64,000 nt of DNA from Adiantum capillus-veneris (lineage: Eukaryota > Streptophyta > Polypodiopsida > Polypodiales > Pteridaceae), in contig CM043971.1 in NCBI GenBank assembly GCA_014529385.2, forward strand, positions 24,481,769 to 24,545,768, given 5' to 3'. The position numbers were made by a program, and so were the translations under genes. This document shows, piece by piece, positions 54,977-64,000 of the stretch. The notes beneath the pieces were generated by a model. That model was not told where the DNA came from, made no database searches, and saw only the letters and a list, made by a program, of their open reading frames with translations. Numbering within the stretch: position 1 is the first letter of the stretch; each line of letters starts with the position of its first letter.

Positions 54977-55747
54977 ATGGAAGATATTGCTCCCGACCAG
55001 AATGCACCGCAACCAAATGATCCTTTGCTTAATCATGCATTGGCTCAACAAATTTACAAAGAGAAAGTGATTTGGGTGACTCAAGGAGATCTCAGCACTT
55101 TGGCTGCGTCCCAAGAAGATGAATCGGAACTTCAAGGGGAGCCACTGAATTATAGGCAATGCATACATCTATGCTCGAATCACTTTGTACGCAATATATT
55201 ATTTTGAGTCAGTGGAAATGATAAGGCTTCTACTCCCTTGAAGGTTTCAGATCTACAACACACTATTCTTGCAAGAAGTATCCTTTCAAGATCTATCCAA
55301 GTGTACAGATTGCCACCAAATAATAATCAAGTGGCAATTGTCTTTGTGCAACAATGCTATTGTTATGTATTGTGGCTCAAAGTAGATTGGAACGATCGTC
55401 CCACTACAGGAGGTGTTAGCAAAGGACATCCAACCGATAAGATTCATGCACGAGAAGCCAATCAAGAAGATCCTCCTCACAAGAGAGGTTACACATATTT
55501 GCTCGAAGAAACCGCAGTCATTGAGTAGCTTGCAACCCAAGGCGTGGATTTGGCAAGTCAAGGAGAGACTCTAGCCATGCTGCACGCTCATATAGTAGAG
55601 CTAGAAAGAAAGTTGGCATGGAACGAGGCAAGGTATGGACTTGTTAACGAAGAAGAGATAGGCAATGCGGGTCCAAGTGATTCATTTGGCAATTCAAAAT
55701 TTTGTGTATCTTATCTCTTTGGAGAACAAGCCCATGATTTAAATTAA
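54977..55747 (+). other. short coding-like ORFs, unrecognised
   Basis: Three consecutive short frames: 54977-55207 (MEDIAPDQNAPQPNDPLLNH, acidic), 55238-55528 (MKVSDLQHTILARSILSRSI, then HAREANQEDPPHKRGYTYLL) and 55544-55747 (LAMLHAHIVELERKLAWNEA, a short coiled coil). They are separated by single stops or frame changes and could be one decayed gene. Before the LINE 2 insertion they were about 0.3 kb downstream of the kinase-like pseudogene and may have been connected to it. No domain recognised. Confidence 0.3.
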
Positions 55748-55788
55748 ATCTCCCAAACAATACTAAGCTCTTTTTGTATCTTAAAATC

Positions 55789-58021
55789 TCAAGATTTGTA
55801 ATTAAAACCTCTTTTTGGTATGTAAATCTCTATTTGTTGGAACAAATGGACATGACGGATGTTGTTGCAATTGTATAAGTTATGTTCAATCACAGGCACC
55901 ATGTCATTAATTTCTTCGACATATGAACATTCCATATCAATATCTTCCGGGTTCCATTCCATTTCATCATCGGAGTTGAGCTCATTTGCAATTGCTTTGT
56001 GTGTTTGAAAGCGCCCGAAGCTTTCTTCTATGGCACATGTGGCTAACTTTGCTGGCTTATGCATAAGTCACATGTTACAAAATACATAAACCAAGTCAGC
56101 AGCTCGTTTAGGACTTAATCCATTTTGTTTTTTAGTATGCACAAAAGAAAATGAAGACCAATTTCTTTCACAACTACCACTTGAGGCGGCAACAGACAAT
56201 ACTCTCACAACCACATGTTGAAGTTCCACTATTTCTCCACCGTACTCTTTCCACCAAACTGGTGTGCTCATTGTCTTGATAGCATCTATATGCCCAGGAT
56301 ACCAAAAAAAATCCTTGTCTGCTAGTACATATTGTCTTCTATGTGTATGCCACCTGTCCTTGCACATTGCCTAATAGTTGGGCACACACTTTCTTGAAAT
56401 CACTCATCACTTCATTGTTTGAATATTTCTTGATCTGAAACTTGGGATCCAAGACAAAACCTGCTCCATTATTAAGGAGTATGCAACTGCTCCCATCATC
56501 TTTTGACAAATGACATCATCATGGATTTCTCTTTTCTTGCATAATATGTACAATCTTTTAACTTGTGACAGGCTTCATGCATGTACCAATATACCCGTCC
56601 AAACATAGAGGCTTCTTAATTTGTCCACTAATCATATTGAATGAGTGAAGGGTTCTATAGCAGTAACAATTTCATCTACATTTATCCAAAAAATAGGAGA
56701 GTTTACAAGCTGATAGTATTTAGAAGTAGCAGGTTCATATATTTATCAAGCCAAATGTCCTATCTTCTATATGCCAGTGTTTCAACAAGGACTGCTTTAA
56801 CCTGCTACAGTGTAGAGAGAACGTAATATGCTGTCGTAAAATGGGTCACACAAAAAATTTGTAAATTTTTGGTTGGGGACTTTATTCCAAACAAAGCGTA
56901 AGAAAATGAATTCTCTTTTATAAACTTCACCAAGTGGTTTGCATCCAATAGACTTTGCTTAATAGAACTAGAAACTTTCCCAAGGTCCTTTAAGAGAAAA
57001 TTCAAAGTGCGAGCAGCACATGGAACCCATGTAATCTTTGGATACTTTGCTTCAATTGCTTTTCCAACTGCTTTGTAGTTAGATGTATTATCTGTGACAA
57101 TGGAAGTCACATTTTTAGGTTCCCCTGCTCTTCTGATTGAACGCTCATATACACCAGCAAGATATCCACTAGTTTTCTCTTTCTGGGATGTATCGATTGC
57201 TTCAAGAAGAATGAAACCTCTTGGACAAATCAACATCACATTGATCAATGGTTTTTTCAGAAAATTTGTCCAACCATGTAGAGAAATTGTGCATCCATAT
57301 TGTGGCACATAATCAAGAGTTGTGCGCTTTAATTCTCTGATGTAGTTTTCACTTTATCTAAATATTTTGTACGCATCTTATTATAATCAAGTACCACAAA
57401 ACCCTTCGTCGTTGTGCTCATTAAAGTATCTTTGAAGATAGGATTTTGAATGACATTAAAAGGAATTCCACATGAAACAAATGCTTGTGTCCACTTAAGA
57501 TGGAGTTCAAGCAGCCATTGTTTCCCAAATGCCTGATGCAAAGTAGGATCACTTGGTGCAAGTTCTCCTCCAGTCCATGCTTCACTTTGGTTTATGTTAG
57601 CAGAGCTTCCGATAGGATTAGAGCTAAAATCCCCAACAAAGGATGAATGGCACCCTCCTTGACCTGAAGCAGGGGTTAAGGGAGGGTTTTGGTTATTCTC
57701 GAGTGTCATCTCGATGTCCCTAGCCATAGATGGAGCCATCATTTTGGGACCTCCCTTTTTTTTGCCCTCAAGATGTGCTCTCTTTGCCCTGAGCACCCAC
57801 TCGGGAAATTTTTCTTCAATACCTCTTGGGGGGTATTTGCAAACTAAAAAGTTTCCTGGAATTTTGAACACGTGTTCTTTTATCCTGTGAGCATTTTCGC
57901 TAAAATTATGGCTGCAAGTCTTAGACCTCAACTTTGATGTAGAATTTCCATTGACCAATTCATCTACATAGTTCCACTCATATTCTTTCATCATCTTCTT
58001 AAGATCTGTAAACTCAAACAT
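55789..58021 (-). pseudogene. BED-finger hAT transposase, catalytically dead
   Basis: Order on the minus strand: MFEFTDLKKMMKEYEWNYVD; a BED-like finger lacking its first Cys (RSKTCSHNFSENAHRIKEHV, later VCKYPP); a linker; the region PFNVIQNPIFKDTLM; a frameshift near 57345; the DUF659-type core GCTISLHGWTNFLKKPLINV, CPRGFILLEAIDTS, VTSIVTDNTSNYKAVGKAIE and WVPCAARTLNFLLKDLGK; then broken frames; and the C-terminal dimerisation motif SSGSCERNWSSFSFVHTKKQ, NGLSPKRAADLVYV. Family members have SDGW and PCAAH; here these are LHGW and PCAAR, so a catalytic Asp and a conserved His are lost. Terminal inverted repeats were not found. Element B's LTR begins 116 bases upstream of the start. Confidence 0.8.
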
Positions 58022-58346
58022 AACTAATTACTAAATAGACATCGAAAATCAAACTCTAATACCATTTACATTACTTTATTTTTCAACGTTTTCAACCTCT
58101 TTAAATTATAAACACCAAAAATAAATTCTTTTCAAGTGTTGAGCCAGCAGAGGATCACACCCACATTTTTGCTCACACTCATCATTTTTGTAACCATTGA
58201 TTGTAATAAATGTCTTTCCGACATTGATTTTGAATTGAGCCATTCATTAAGTAACGGGACTCAATTGAGTTTCCAGCTTGTAATCCCGAAGTAATTTCAC
58301 TTGCTGATGTAATTAGTTAGAGATGTTCTCACCTCCAAGGCTGAGG

Positions 58347-58353
58347 TATATAA
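58347..58353 (+). promoter_or_regulatory. TATA box in the element B LTR
   Basis: TATATAA within GAGGTATATAAGCC, close to the element A LTR version. Confidence 0.6.
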
Positions 58354-58426
58354 GCCAAAGTTTTGTAACCTAAAAGAGGATTCAGATTATTAATCAAAGT
58401 GAGTTTTTTGAGCGCCGTGACTGTGT

Positions 58427-58428
<2 letters not shown>

Positions 58429-58495
<67 letters not shown>
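58429..58495. repeat. (GA)33 tract inside the element B LTR
   Basis: Uninterrupted GA repeat just downstream of the presumed transcription start of the LTR. Confidence 0.95.
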
Positions 58496-58499
<4 letters not shown>

Positions 58500-58668
58500 A
58501 TCTACTTGCTACACGTGATTGTCATTAGAAGGTCGAGTAGGTGATTTGACACCCACCTAGTTGTTTCCATGCGCCTACGGGTCAAGCTTCGTCCTCGTCT
58601 GACAAATTTTGTTGTTGGTTGAGTTCTCGCTATTTAGCTTCCGCTAGCGGCGTAACCGCCTTAACATT

Positions 58669-58686
58669 TGGCGCCGCTGCCGGGGA
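58669..58686 (+). promoter_or_regulatory. primer-binding site, tRNA-Asp
   Basis: TGGCGCCGCTGCCGGGGA. It matches the complement of the 3' end of plant tRNA-Asp (TGGCGCCGTTGCCGGGG) with one T/C difference that would still allow G-C or G-U type pairing. The position is 3 bases after the LTR. Confidence 0.8.
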
Positions 58687-59189
58687 CGAGAGCCCTAAGT
58701 AGGTGACCTTAGACTAATCCTACGAGGTGAGTCGTATAAACTACTTTGTATACTTTAGTTAGAAAAGATCTAGGAGTGGTGGACTCCAAAGATCTCGAGA
58801 GATACTAGGAAGTGGGGTATTCCTGGGTCTTCCGTGTTGACAGTATTTTTAGTTTAGCTTAGATTTGTTGTTGTTGAGTAGTTGTTGATAGAAGAAGAAT
58901 TTGCTAGTCCGTGAGTGGCAGTGGATCTCTTTAAAATCACAATTACCAAACCCATTTTATGATTAGGAATAGCTTAAGTAGGAATTCATTTGATCCTGAT
59001 CTAGAGCTAGTAATCATTGGAGTATTTGCTTGATATGGTTGATTGCATGTTAGATCACTAAACCGTCGAGTTGGTAGTGAAACTTGCAATAAACAAAAGT
59101 CAGAGAAATTTTCTGTGTATCTGGGAGTTGTTGAGCACTAGAGGAAGCTTTAGGAAGGATTCTGTGCCAAAGAACTGGAAATCTGCAAC

Positions 59190-59219
59190 TTTAGACATCA
59201 TACGCGTATGATGTCTAAA
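59190..59219. repeat. leader palindrome, copy 1 (30 bp, perfect)
   Basis: Half-site TTTAGACATCATACG followed by its exact reverse complement, centred on 59204/59205, with core ACGCGT. Confidence 0.95.
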
Positions 59220-59477
59220 TGACCAAACAGAGACCAAAACAGAAATTTTGACTTTACCAAAGTGTTCAAAAGGGGAGTTATACCCTAATTTCAACTGAAA
59301 ACAAGAGCATTAACACTCAAAGAACCCCAAAAAGACAAGTCGGAGTCCAAGAAACGCAAAGAATAGGAAATTTTGGATTCAGATCTTGTTTTTACATTCA
59401 AACCTGACAAAAACACTTGAAACTCAATTATAAACATTGGAGAAGGCTTAAAACCAAAAATAGTCAAAATATGGGAA

Positions 59478-59507
59478 AAAAGACATCATACGCGTATAAT
59501 GTCTTTT
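59478..59507. repeat. leader palindrome, copy 2 (30 bp, one mismatched pair)
   Basis: AAAAGACATCATACG then CGTATAATGTCTTTT, centre 59492/59493. Confidence 0.95.
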
Positions 59508-59605
59508 GGCACATCCACTGCTTATTTTTGATATCTGACCTGACAAGATTGTTACAAGCACTGTAGGAAGCATAAATATCAAGTTTTGACCCAAATTGAT
59601 GAAAA

Positions 59606-59629
59606 AGACATCATACGCGTATGATGTCT
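59606..59629. repeat. leader palindrome, copy 3 (24 bp, perfect)
   Basis: AGACATCATACG followed by its exact reverse complement, centre 59617/59618. Confidence 0.95.
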
Positions 59630-59885
59630 CTGACCTAATTTTGGACATATTTTGATACTTTGCCAACACAGATCCATTGTAATAGCTGTCTAGAGGTTAT
59701 ATTTCAAGTTTCATCCCATTTGGATCACAATTGACCCAAAAAACAAGTCAAAAGCGGAAAATTGCCAAGAAAAGCCTAAATTAGCCATAACTTGCTCAAA
59801 TAGAGTTCAAACTGAATTTTGTGAGTGGAAAGAGCATAAGGGGGCTACTGAGAGTGAGCATAACCAAAATAGTCTAAATCTGTGA

Positions 59886-59917
59886 AAAAAGACATCATAC
59901 GCGTATAATGTCTTTTT
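59886..59917. repeat. leader palindrome, copy 4 (32 bp, one mismatched pair)
   Basis: AAAAAGACATCATACG then CGTATAATGTCTTTTT, centre 59901/59902. It has the same mismatch as copy 2. Confidence 0.95.
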
Positions 59918-60078
59918 CAGCATAACTGCAAAAAAATTCTCACTTGATGAAACAGAAGTTGTCCAACTGACAAGATTAAACAATTGATCAAGTATCAATC
60001 AGTTTGGATCAATTCTGACCACAAAAACTTGGGGAAAACAAATTGCCGAGACGGAAAAGTTAAAGTCCTTTAGGGGAA

Positions 60079-62893
60079 TTGATGAATTTGAGATCGGGCA
60101 GGAATCTCCAAAATAACCAACCAAAACAAGGGGAACAAGGAAGTGTCATATCAACCAAGGGAAGTGTAAACCAAAGTTGGGTGCAACCATTAGAGCCGAT
60201 CTTTGAAGGAAGTGTCTCTGATACTTCTTCGGAGAGATCTTACGAGATTTTCACCGAACACTTGGAACACTTGAACCTGAACAACAGAGAAAATATGGCA
60301 GCATGATCATCAAGCCCTTCCGCCACAATGAAGCTATTGTTCATAAAATACCAGTACGACAATGAGCAAGGTGCCAAGATCTACAAAGATGGAATGGACC
60401 GCTATTGTGTAAAGATAGAGGAGAGACCTAGTGAGTTCAAGGACTTAGTGCCTGTGAGCTATAGTGGAGATAGATATCTAGATGACGAGGGTACCATGTA
60501 CTTGGTAGTCCTAAACCCTAACATTGTGGACAAGTGGGGATTGATGGGCACCAAAGCCAAAGTAGATGAAGAACTCGAGGAGAAAGCACCAATAATGAAC
60601 TTCCCTGATGCGAGGTTAAGAAGAGAGAATGAAACTACAAGGATCAACACTGATAACATCTATGTGGGGCTATACAAATATAATAATGGGGAGCAAGATC
60701 TCTATTATAGATGTGAAGAACCCTACACCGGAGAGTTGACAGACCAAAAAAGACTTTATGTCTTTACCTACACAGAGGGATCGGAAGTGAAAATTGCCGC
60801 TTACGACAAGTATGGGAGGCAATACTCAACAATGGGCAAGAGAAGGATATACATACTTTGGGGGACCACCACATCAGTATTATGTTACTTCTAGCTCACA
60901 AAGACCAGCACCAACAAATGGAGGGAAAAATCCAATGACGACAGGAGGACAAAGAACTCAGGCTGCTGACTCTTTCAGTCAACCTCAGTACTCGAAGCCC
61001 AGACCAATGGGATCATTACATTCCAGAGAGTCAATGGATACGAATCGAGGTAGTGCAGTTCCAAACCCCACATATACCACTCCAGGTCCAAGGTTCGAAG
61101 TTGAACCATCACAATTACCTCCTAGTAGTAGATTCAGGGCAGGGGAACCGACAAGGGTAACCCATGAAGTCCATGATGCTAGAGAAAGCTTTAGCCGGGA
61201 CACAGGAGCAATGAGATTGGTAGCAGACCATAGACGTATGAGACCATCTCAAGTAGCCAAGTGTATGCCAAAGAAGTATGGTGGTTCAGGAGATCCATAT
61301 GCACATGTGTCACTCTTTAAGCAAGTCTTAAGAGCTGAGCAGATAACAGATTTCCATACACAATACGAGGGATTTGGTCTTACTCTAGAAGGTACGGCAT
61401 TGACATGGTTTCAACCACTGAACATAGGGGGATTCCATGACATTGACCATTTGCTAAGAGAGTTTACTGAGGAATTCTCAAAACGAGGGATTAAGCACAA
61501 TACGGTCTCACAAATATATTCTTTTAAACAGAGAGAACACGAAAAAGTGAAGGAAGCTTCACTTCGCTTCAAACAATACATTGAGAGATGTCCAGTACGT
61601 GAACAACCACAAGATGACAGACTATCTGTTCTCTTTATTGAGGGACTGAGGAACGACACTCTCAAGAAGGACTTGCACTTGAAAGCTTGTACAAGTTTCG
61701 AGCAAGTGACGAGAGAAGCATTGTACTTAGTGGATAACTGTACGGTTTATGGAGAGGTGTCAGCGGATACAGATTTTGCATCCAGTAGCTCTTCCTCCGT
61801 AGCGAGCGAGACTACCACTAAAAAGAATGTTCAAACAACAACCATGCCAAATGTAGAGCAAATGATAGAAGATGCTCTAAAAAGGATGGCACCATACCAA
61901 AAACCATTGCCAAAAACACTGAAATGGTGTGCTATTGAACAAAAATGGACAAACCATCCAACAGAGGAGTGCTATTACAACAAAGGGTATGTAAGGGAGC
62001 GTCAGTATGCACCTCCTGCTCAATTAGCACCACCTCAAGTACATGCTGTACCTCGATACCCAACGGGAAATGTACCAGGACCTATGGGGATAGAAAGACC
62101 GCAACCGGTATTGGGACAACAACCACCTTTACCAAGAGCAAGACCAGTGGGCATTAGATATGCACCAACCTCAGAGAATCAGGAAGAACAAGCCTTAGTG
62201 CCTGTTCGAGCCTATTATGAAGAATCTGGTGCACACATGTCTCCAACTGTGTATTACCCACCAAAAGAACCCAAACAACCAGAACCATGGGGCATGATTG
62301 AGAATGTTGGAATACCAATAGTTATAAGTGCTTCTGATGAAGAGAGATACAATTTGGATGCAAGAACATTAATGTTCATAGCTCATGGAGGGTTAACAGG
62401 ATAAAGACCATCCTATCCACAAAGGACGAATCAAGTGGGACTAAGACCAGCACTAGGACCCTGTTACAAGTGTGGAGGTGACCATCTGATGAATGTTTGT
62501 CCACATACGGAAATCATTAGAATTAACGCTTATTGCACTGAGTGTGGGGTTACTCACTTCATTGAGGATTGTTCAAAGAATCCAAACAAAGTGCAAAATA
62601 CAACATTGAATATGCTAGAAACTATTCCTACCAGCAGTGGGTCTGAAAATGAAACTCTGATACCAACGCAAGTTGTTACTAGAGCTCAAGCTAAGAAAAC
62701 CACTAGAGAACCTGAGAATGGAAAGTTAGCGACTGAAATGGTTAGTCCAGGACCGCGGAGTCAGAAAAACACATGGAAAGCTAGAAAAGCACGCATGAAG
62801 TTGAGAAAAGAACGTGAAGACGATATTCTAGCTGAGGAACTAAAGCGAACTAAAGATAGATTAGAAAAACTTGAGAGTCAAAACGGGAAATGA
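60079..62893 (+). pseudogene. element B gag polyprotein
   Basis: Starts MMNLRSGRNLQNNQ, the LRSGR motif common near plant gypsy gag starts. TGA follows ENMAA (60304-60306), then the frame continues: MKLLFIKYQYDNEQGAKIYK, VSYSGDRYLDDEGTMYLVVL, LYKYNNGEQDLYYRCEEPY and IAAYDKYGRQYST. A frameshift lies near 60830. The next frame (to 62404) has the retrotransposon gag domain: KCMPKKYGGSGDPYAHVSLF, GLTLEGTALTWFQPL, LLREFTEEFSKRG, LRFKQYIERC, LFIEGLRNDTLKKDL. TAA follows GGLTG, then two zinc knuckles (CYKCGGDHLMNVC and CTECGVTHFIEDC) and a basic coiled coil to 62893. Gag would form the particle and package RNA; this copy needs several readthroughs or shifts. Confidence 0.85.
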
Positions 62894-64000
62894 GAGATGA
62901 GCTCGGAAAGAACGAAACAAAAGAGTATCAAAGAAACAACGAGCTTAAGCTCAGGGGGATCAGTGCTAGTCGACAAAGTGCACGAACCATTGGACGCACT
63001 GATGAGAGCTTACGAAGCTAGGTTAAAGAACAACCAAACACAAGAACAGAGGTGGATGACATACCCAAACGCGGAATTGGAAAAGCAGAGACTTGAAATG
63101 TGCCAGAGAATGTTCGAGACTGCACAAGCCTTATTAGAACCACCAAAAGAAACAATGAATTGTGGAACGGAAAACCCAATTCAGGAAGAGACTATTGTTT
63201 CACGGGTAGCTGAAAAGACTCCCAGTGCACAAAATCCTGAAAATACACACAAGGATGACCGCATAGTGTTGAACACAACCGATCAGGAGAAAGAGAGTTT
63301 TCATCCAGTCATGCAGAGGTCTTACGGAAGAGATGAGGATTACAATGAATTTTGGAAACAAGTGAGAGAGGCAAACTTTGCAAACGAGATAAGTTGCCAA
63401 GCTAATCAGACAAATTGGGAAAAGGACATCAGGAACCCTCCCATAGTGGAATTTGAGGCAGGATCTCAAGTGGACTTGGATCTGCAATCTTACTGGGGAG
63501 ATGGGGGCTCTGTTAGAACAATGGAGAGCAAACCTCACTCACTGAATACCTTACCTTCATACTTAGGAGAGTATGAAGCAAAATCCGAGATTAGAGCACT
63601 TCCCTCACGAAGAATCTCATCAGAAAAAGTCATGGACTCGCAAGGATTGGTAGAGATCTTGTCAACACCAGTGACATGCACTATCACTCTAGCTGAGCTT
63701 TTGAGGCTAAGACCACATATGTGGACCACTGTAGGAAAATGCTTGGAGAAATTTGGGATAAAAGACCCAACATCGAGACTGCAAGAGGGTATACAAGAGC
63801 TGAGCAAACCACAAAAGAACGCTAAGCCTGTACCCTTAAACAAGATCGGAGAGTATTGCGAAGGTGAAGAGGGGAATACAACCTTACCAGTTGAATTCCA
63901 AGGAGTGAAGACGATGGCAATACTAAACAGTGGAGCAGGGGTAGCCATTGCTACAAAAGAAATCTGGAAAAAATGGGGGAAACCAACAATAAGGAAGACT
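62894..64000 (+). pseudogene. element B gag tail and retropepsin (open at window end)
   Basis: After the TGA at 62891-62893 the same frame stays open to the window end. It reads SSGGSVLVDKVHEPLDALMR, AYEARLKNNQTQEQRW, then a spacer with YNEFWKQVREANFANEIS, LAELLRLRPHMWTTVGKCLE, and a retropepsin start: LPVEFQGVKTMAILNSGAGV followed by AIATKEIW. Family members have D-S-G-A/T at the active site; here it is N-S-G-A (AAC for GAC). RT, RNase H and integrase should follow outside the window. Confidence 0.7.

Larger units (their letters stand above)
58137..58666 (+). repeat. element B 5' LTR (530 bp)
   Basis: TGTTGAGCC to CCTTAACA, giving TGTT/AACA termini, followed after two bases by the primer site. 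It contains a TATA box (58347-58353) and a 67-base (GA)n tract (58429-58495) about 80 bases downstream of it, so the tract would lie in the transcribed R/U5 part. Confidence 0.8.
58687..60078 (+). other. untranslated leader of element B with diverged internal repeats
   Basis: About 1.4 kb without coding capacity. Parts around the palindromes are related to each other (AACCAAAAATAGTCAAAAT before copy 2 and AACCAAAATAGTCTAAAT before copy 4), so the leader contains old duplications. It may hold the packaging and dimerisation signals of the element. Confidence 0.6.
58137..64000 (+). mobile_element. element B: gypsy-type LTR retrotransposon, 5' part (runs off the window)
   Basis: 5' LTR, tRNA-Asp primer site, a 1.4-kb untranslated leader with four large palindromes, gag with two zinc knuckles, and the start of a retropepsin. 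RT and integrase would lie beyond 64000. The gag N-terminus carries the same Y-x-D-x-x-G-x-x-Y motif as element A. Three or four in-frame disruptions and a protease Asp to Asn change suggest this copy is inactive. It landed close to the hAT pseudogene. Confidence 0.85.

Noticed and set aside
59190-59917. Regularly repeated palindromes resembling a CRISPR array
   Set aside because: Spacing is irregular (125-288 bases), spacers are related to each other, and the context is a eukaryotic LTR element with primer site and gag.
1-64000. tRNA, rRNA and snRNA genes
   Set aside because: I looked for clover-leaf T-loop boxes and conserved rRNA segments and saw none; the tRNA-like signals are primer-binding sites.

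Overview
The window looks like transposon-dense nuclear DNA of a land plant. I see plant-type Ty1/copia elements with an initiator-Met tRNA primer site, a Ty3/gypsy-type element primed by tRNA-Asp, plant-like BED/hAT and pogo/Tigger transposases, two large LINEs, and many long (GA)n/(CT)n tracts. Almost all ORFs belong to mobile elements. A large-genome seed-free plant such as a fern is my best guess, but that is inference. There are no bacterial operons, rRNA or tRNA genes, or CRISPR arrays.

Layout. 0-3.3 kb: host-like spliced coding DNA, namely a Ulp1-type protease fragment, an FCP1-like HAD exon, and on the minus strand a three-exon gene of unknown function that joins into 333 codons. 3.5-4.7 kb: gypsy integrase tail and possible LTR. 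6.1-12.5 kb: decayed gag-protease retroelement (element A) ending in a probable 3' LTR. 14-20.6 kb: a decayed transposase-like gene, a tandem array of about 190 bp dyad-containing units, and two copies of a hAT-type MITE, one inserted in the array. 21.1-29.9 kb: LINE 1, split by a complete copia element (Copia 1) with target duplication AAATG. 30-31 kb: a motif array. 32-36.6 kb: a pogo/Tigger element lying antisense in what looks like an intron of a small host gene. 37-39 kb: GA-rich segment between 25-bp direct repeats. 40.3-41.7 kb: kinase-like pseudogene. 41.8-54.9 kb: full-length LINE 2 with target duplications, split by copia D, which is itself split by a truncated copia C. 55.8-58.0 kb: dead hAT transposase. 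58.1 kb to the end: 5' part of a gypsy-type element (element B) with LTR, primer site, a long leader, gag and protease.

The nesting gives an order of events: copia C entered D, D entered LINE 2, and Copia 1 entered LINE 1. Decay is mostly of the cytosine-deamination type: CGA to TGA, CAG to TAG, and a target duplication whose copies differ only by C/T.

The most unusual structures are four copies of a 24-32 bp palindrome in the untranslated leader of element B, and a recurring Y-x-D-x-x-G-x-x-Y motif in the gag regions of elements A and B. Next come the tandem array built of paired dyads and the transposase-like family at 14.6-16.3 kb with DFxxNYT, ISDD, DGCxxQF and GKGEHxGAG signatures.
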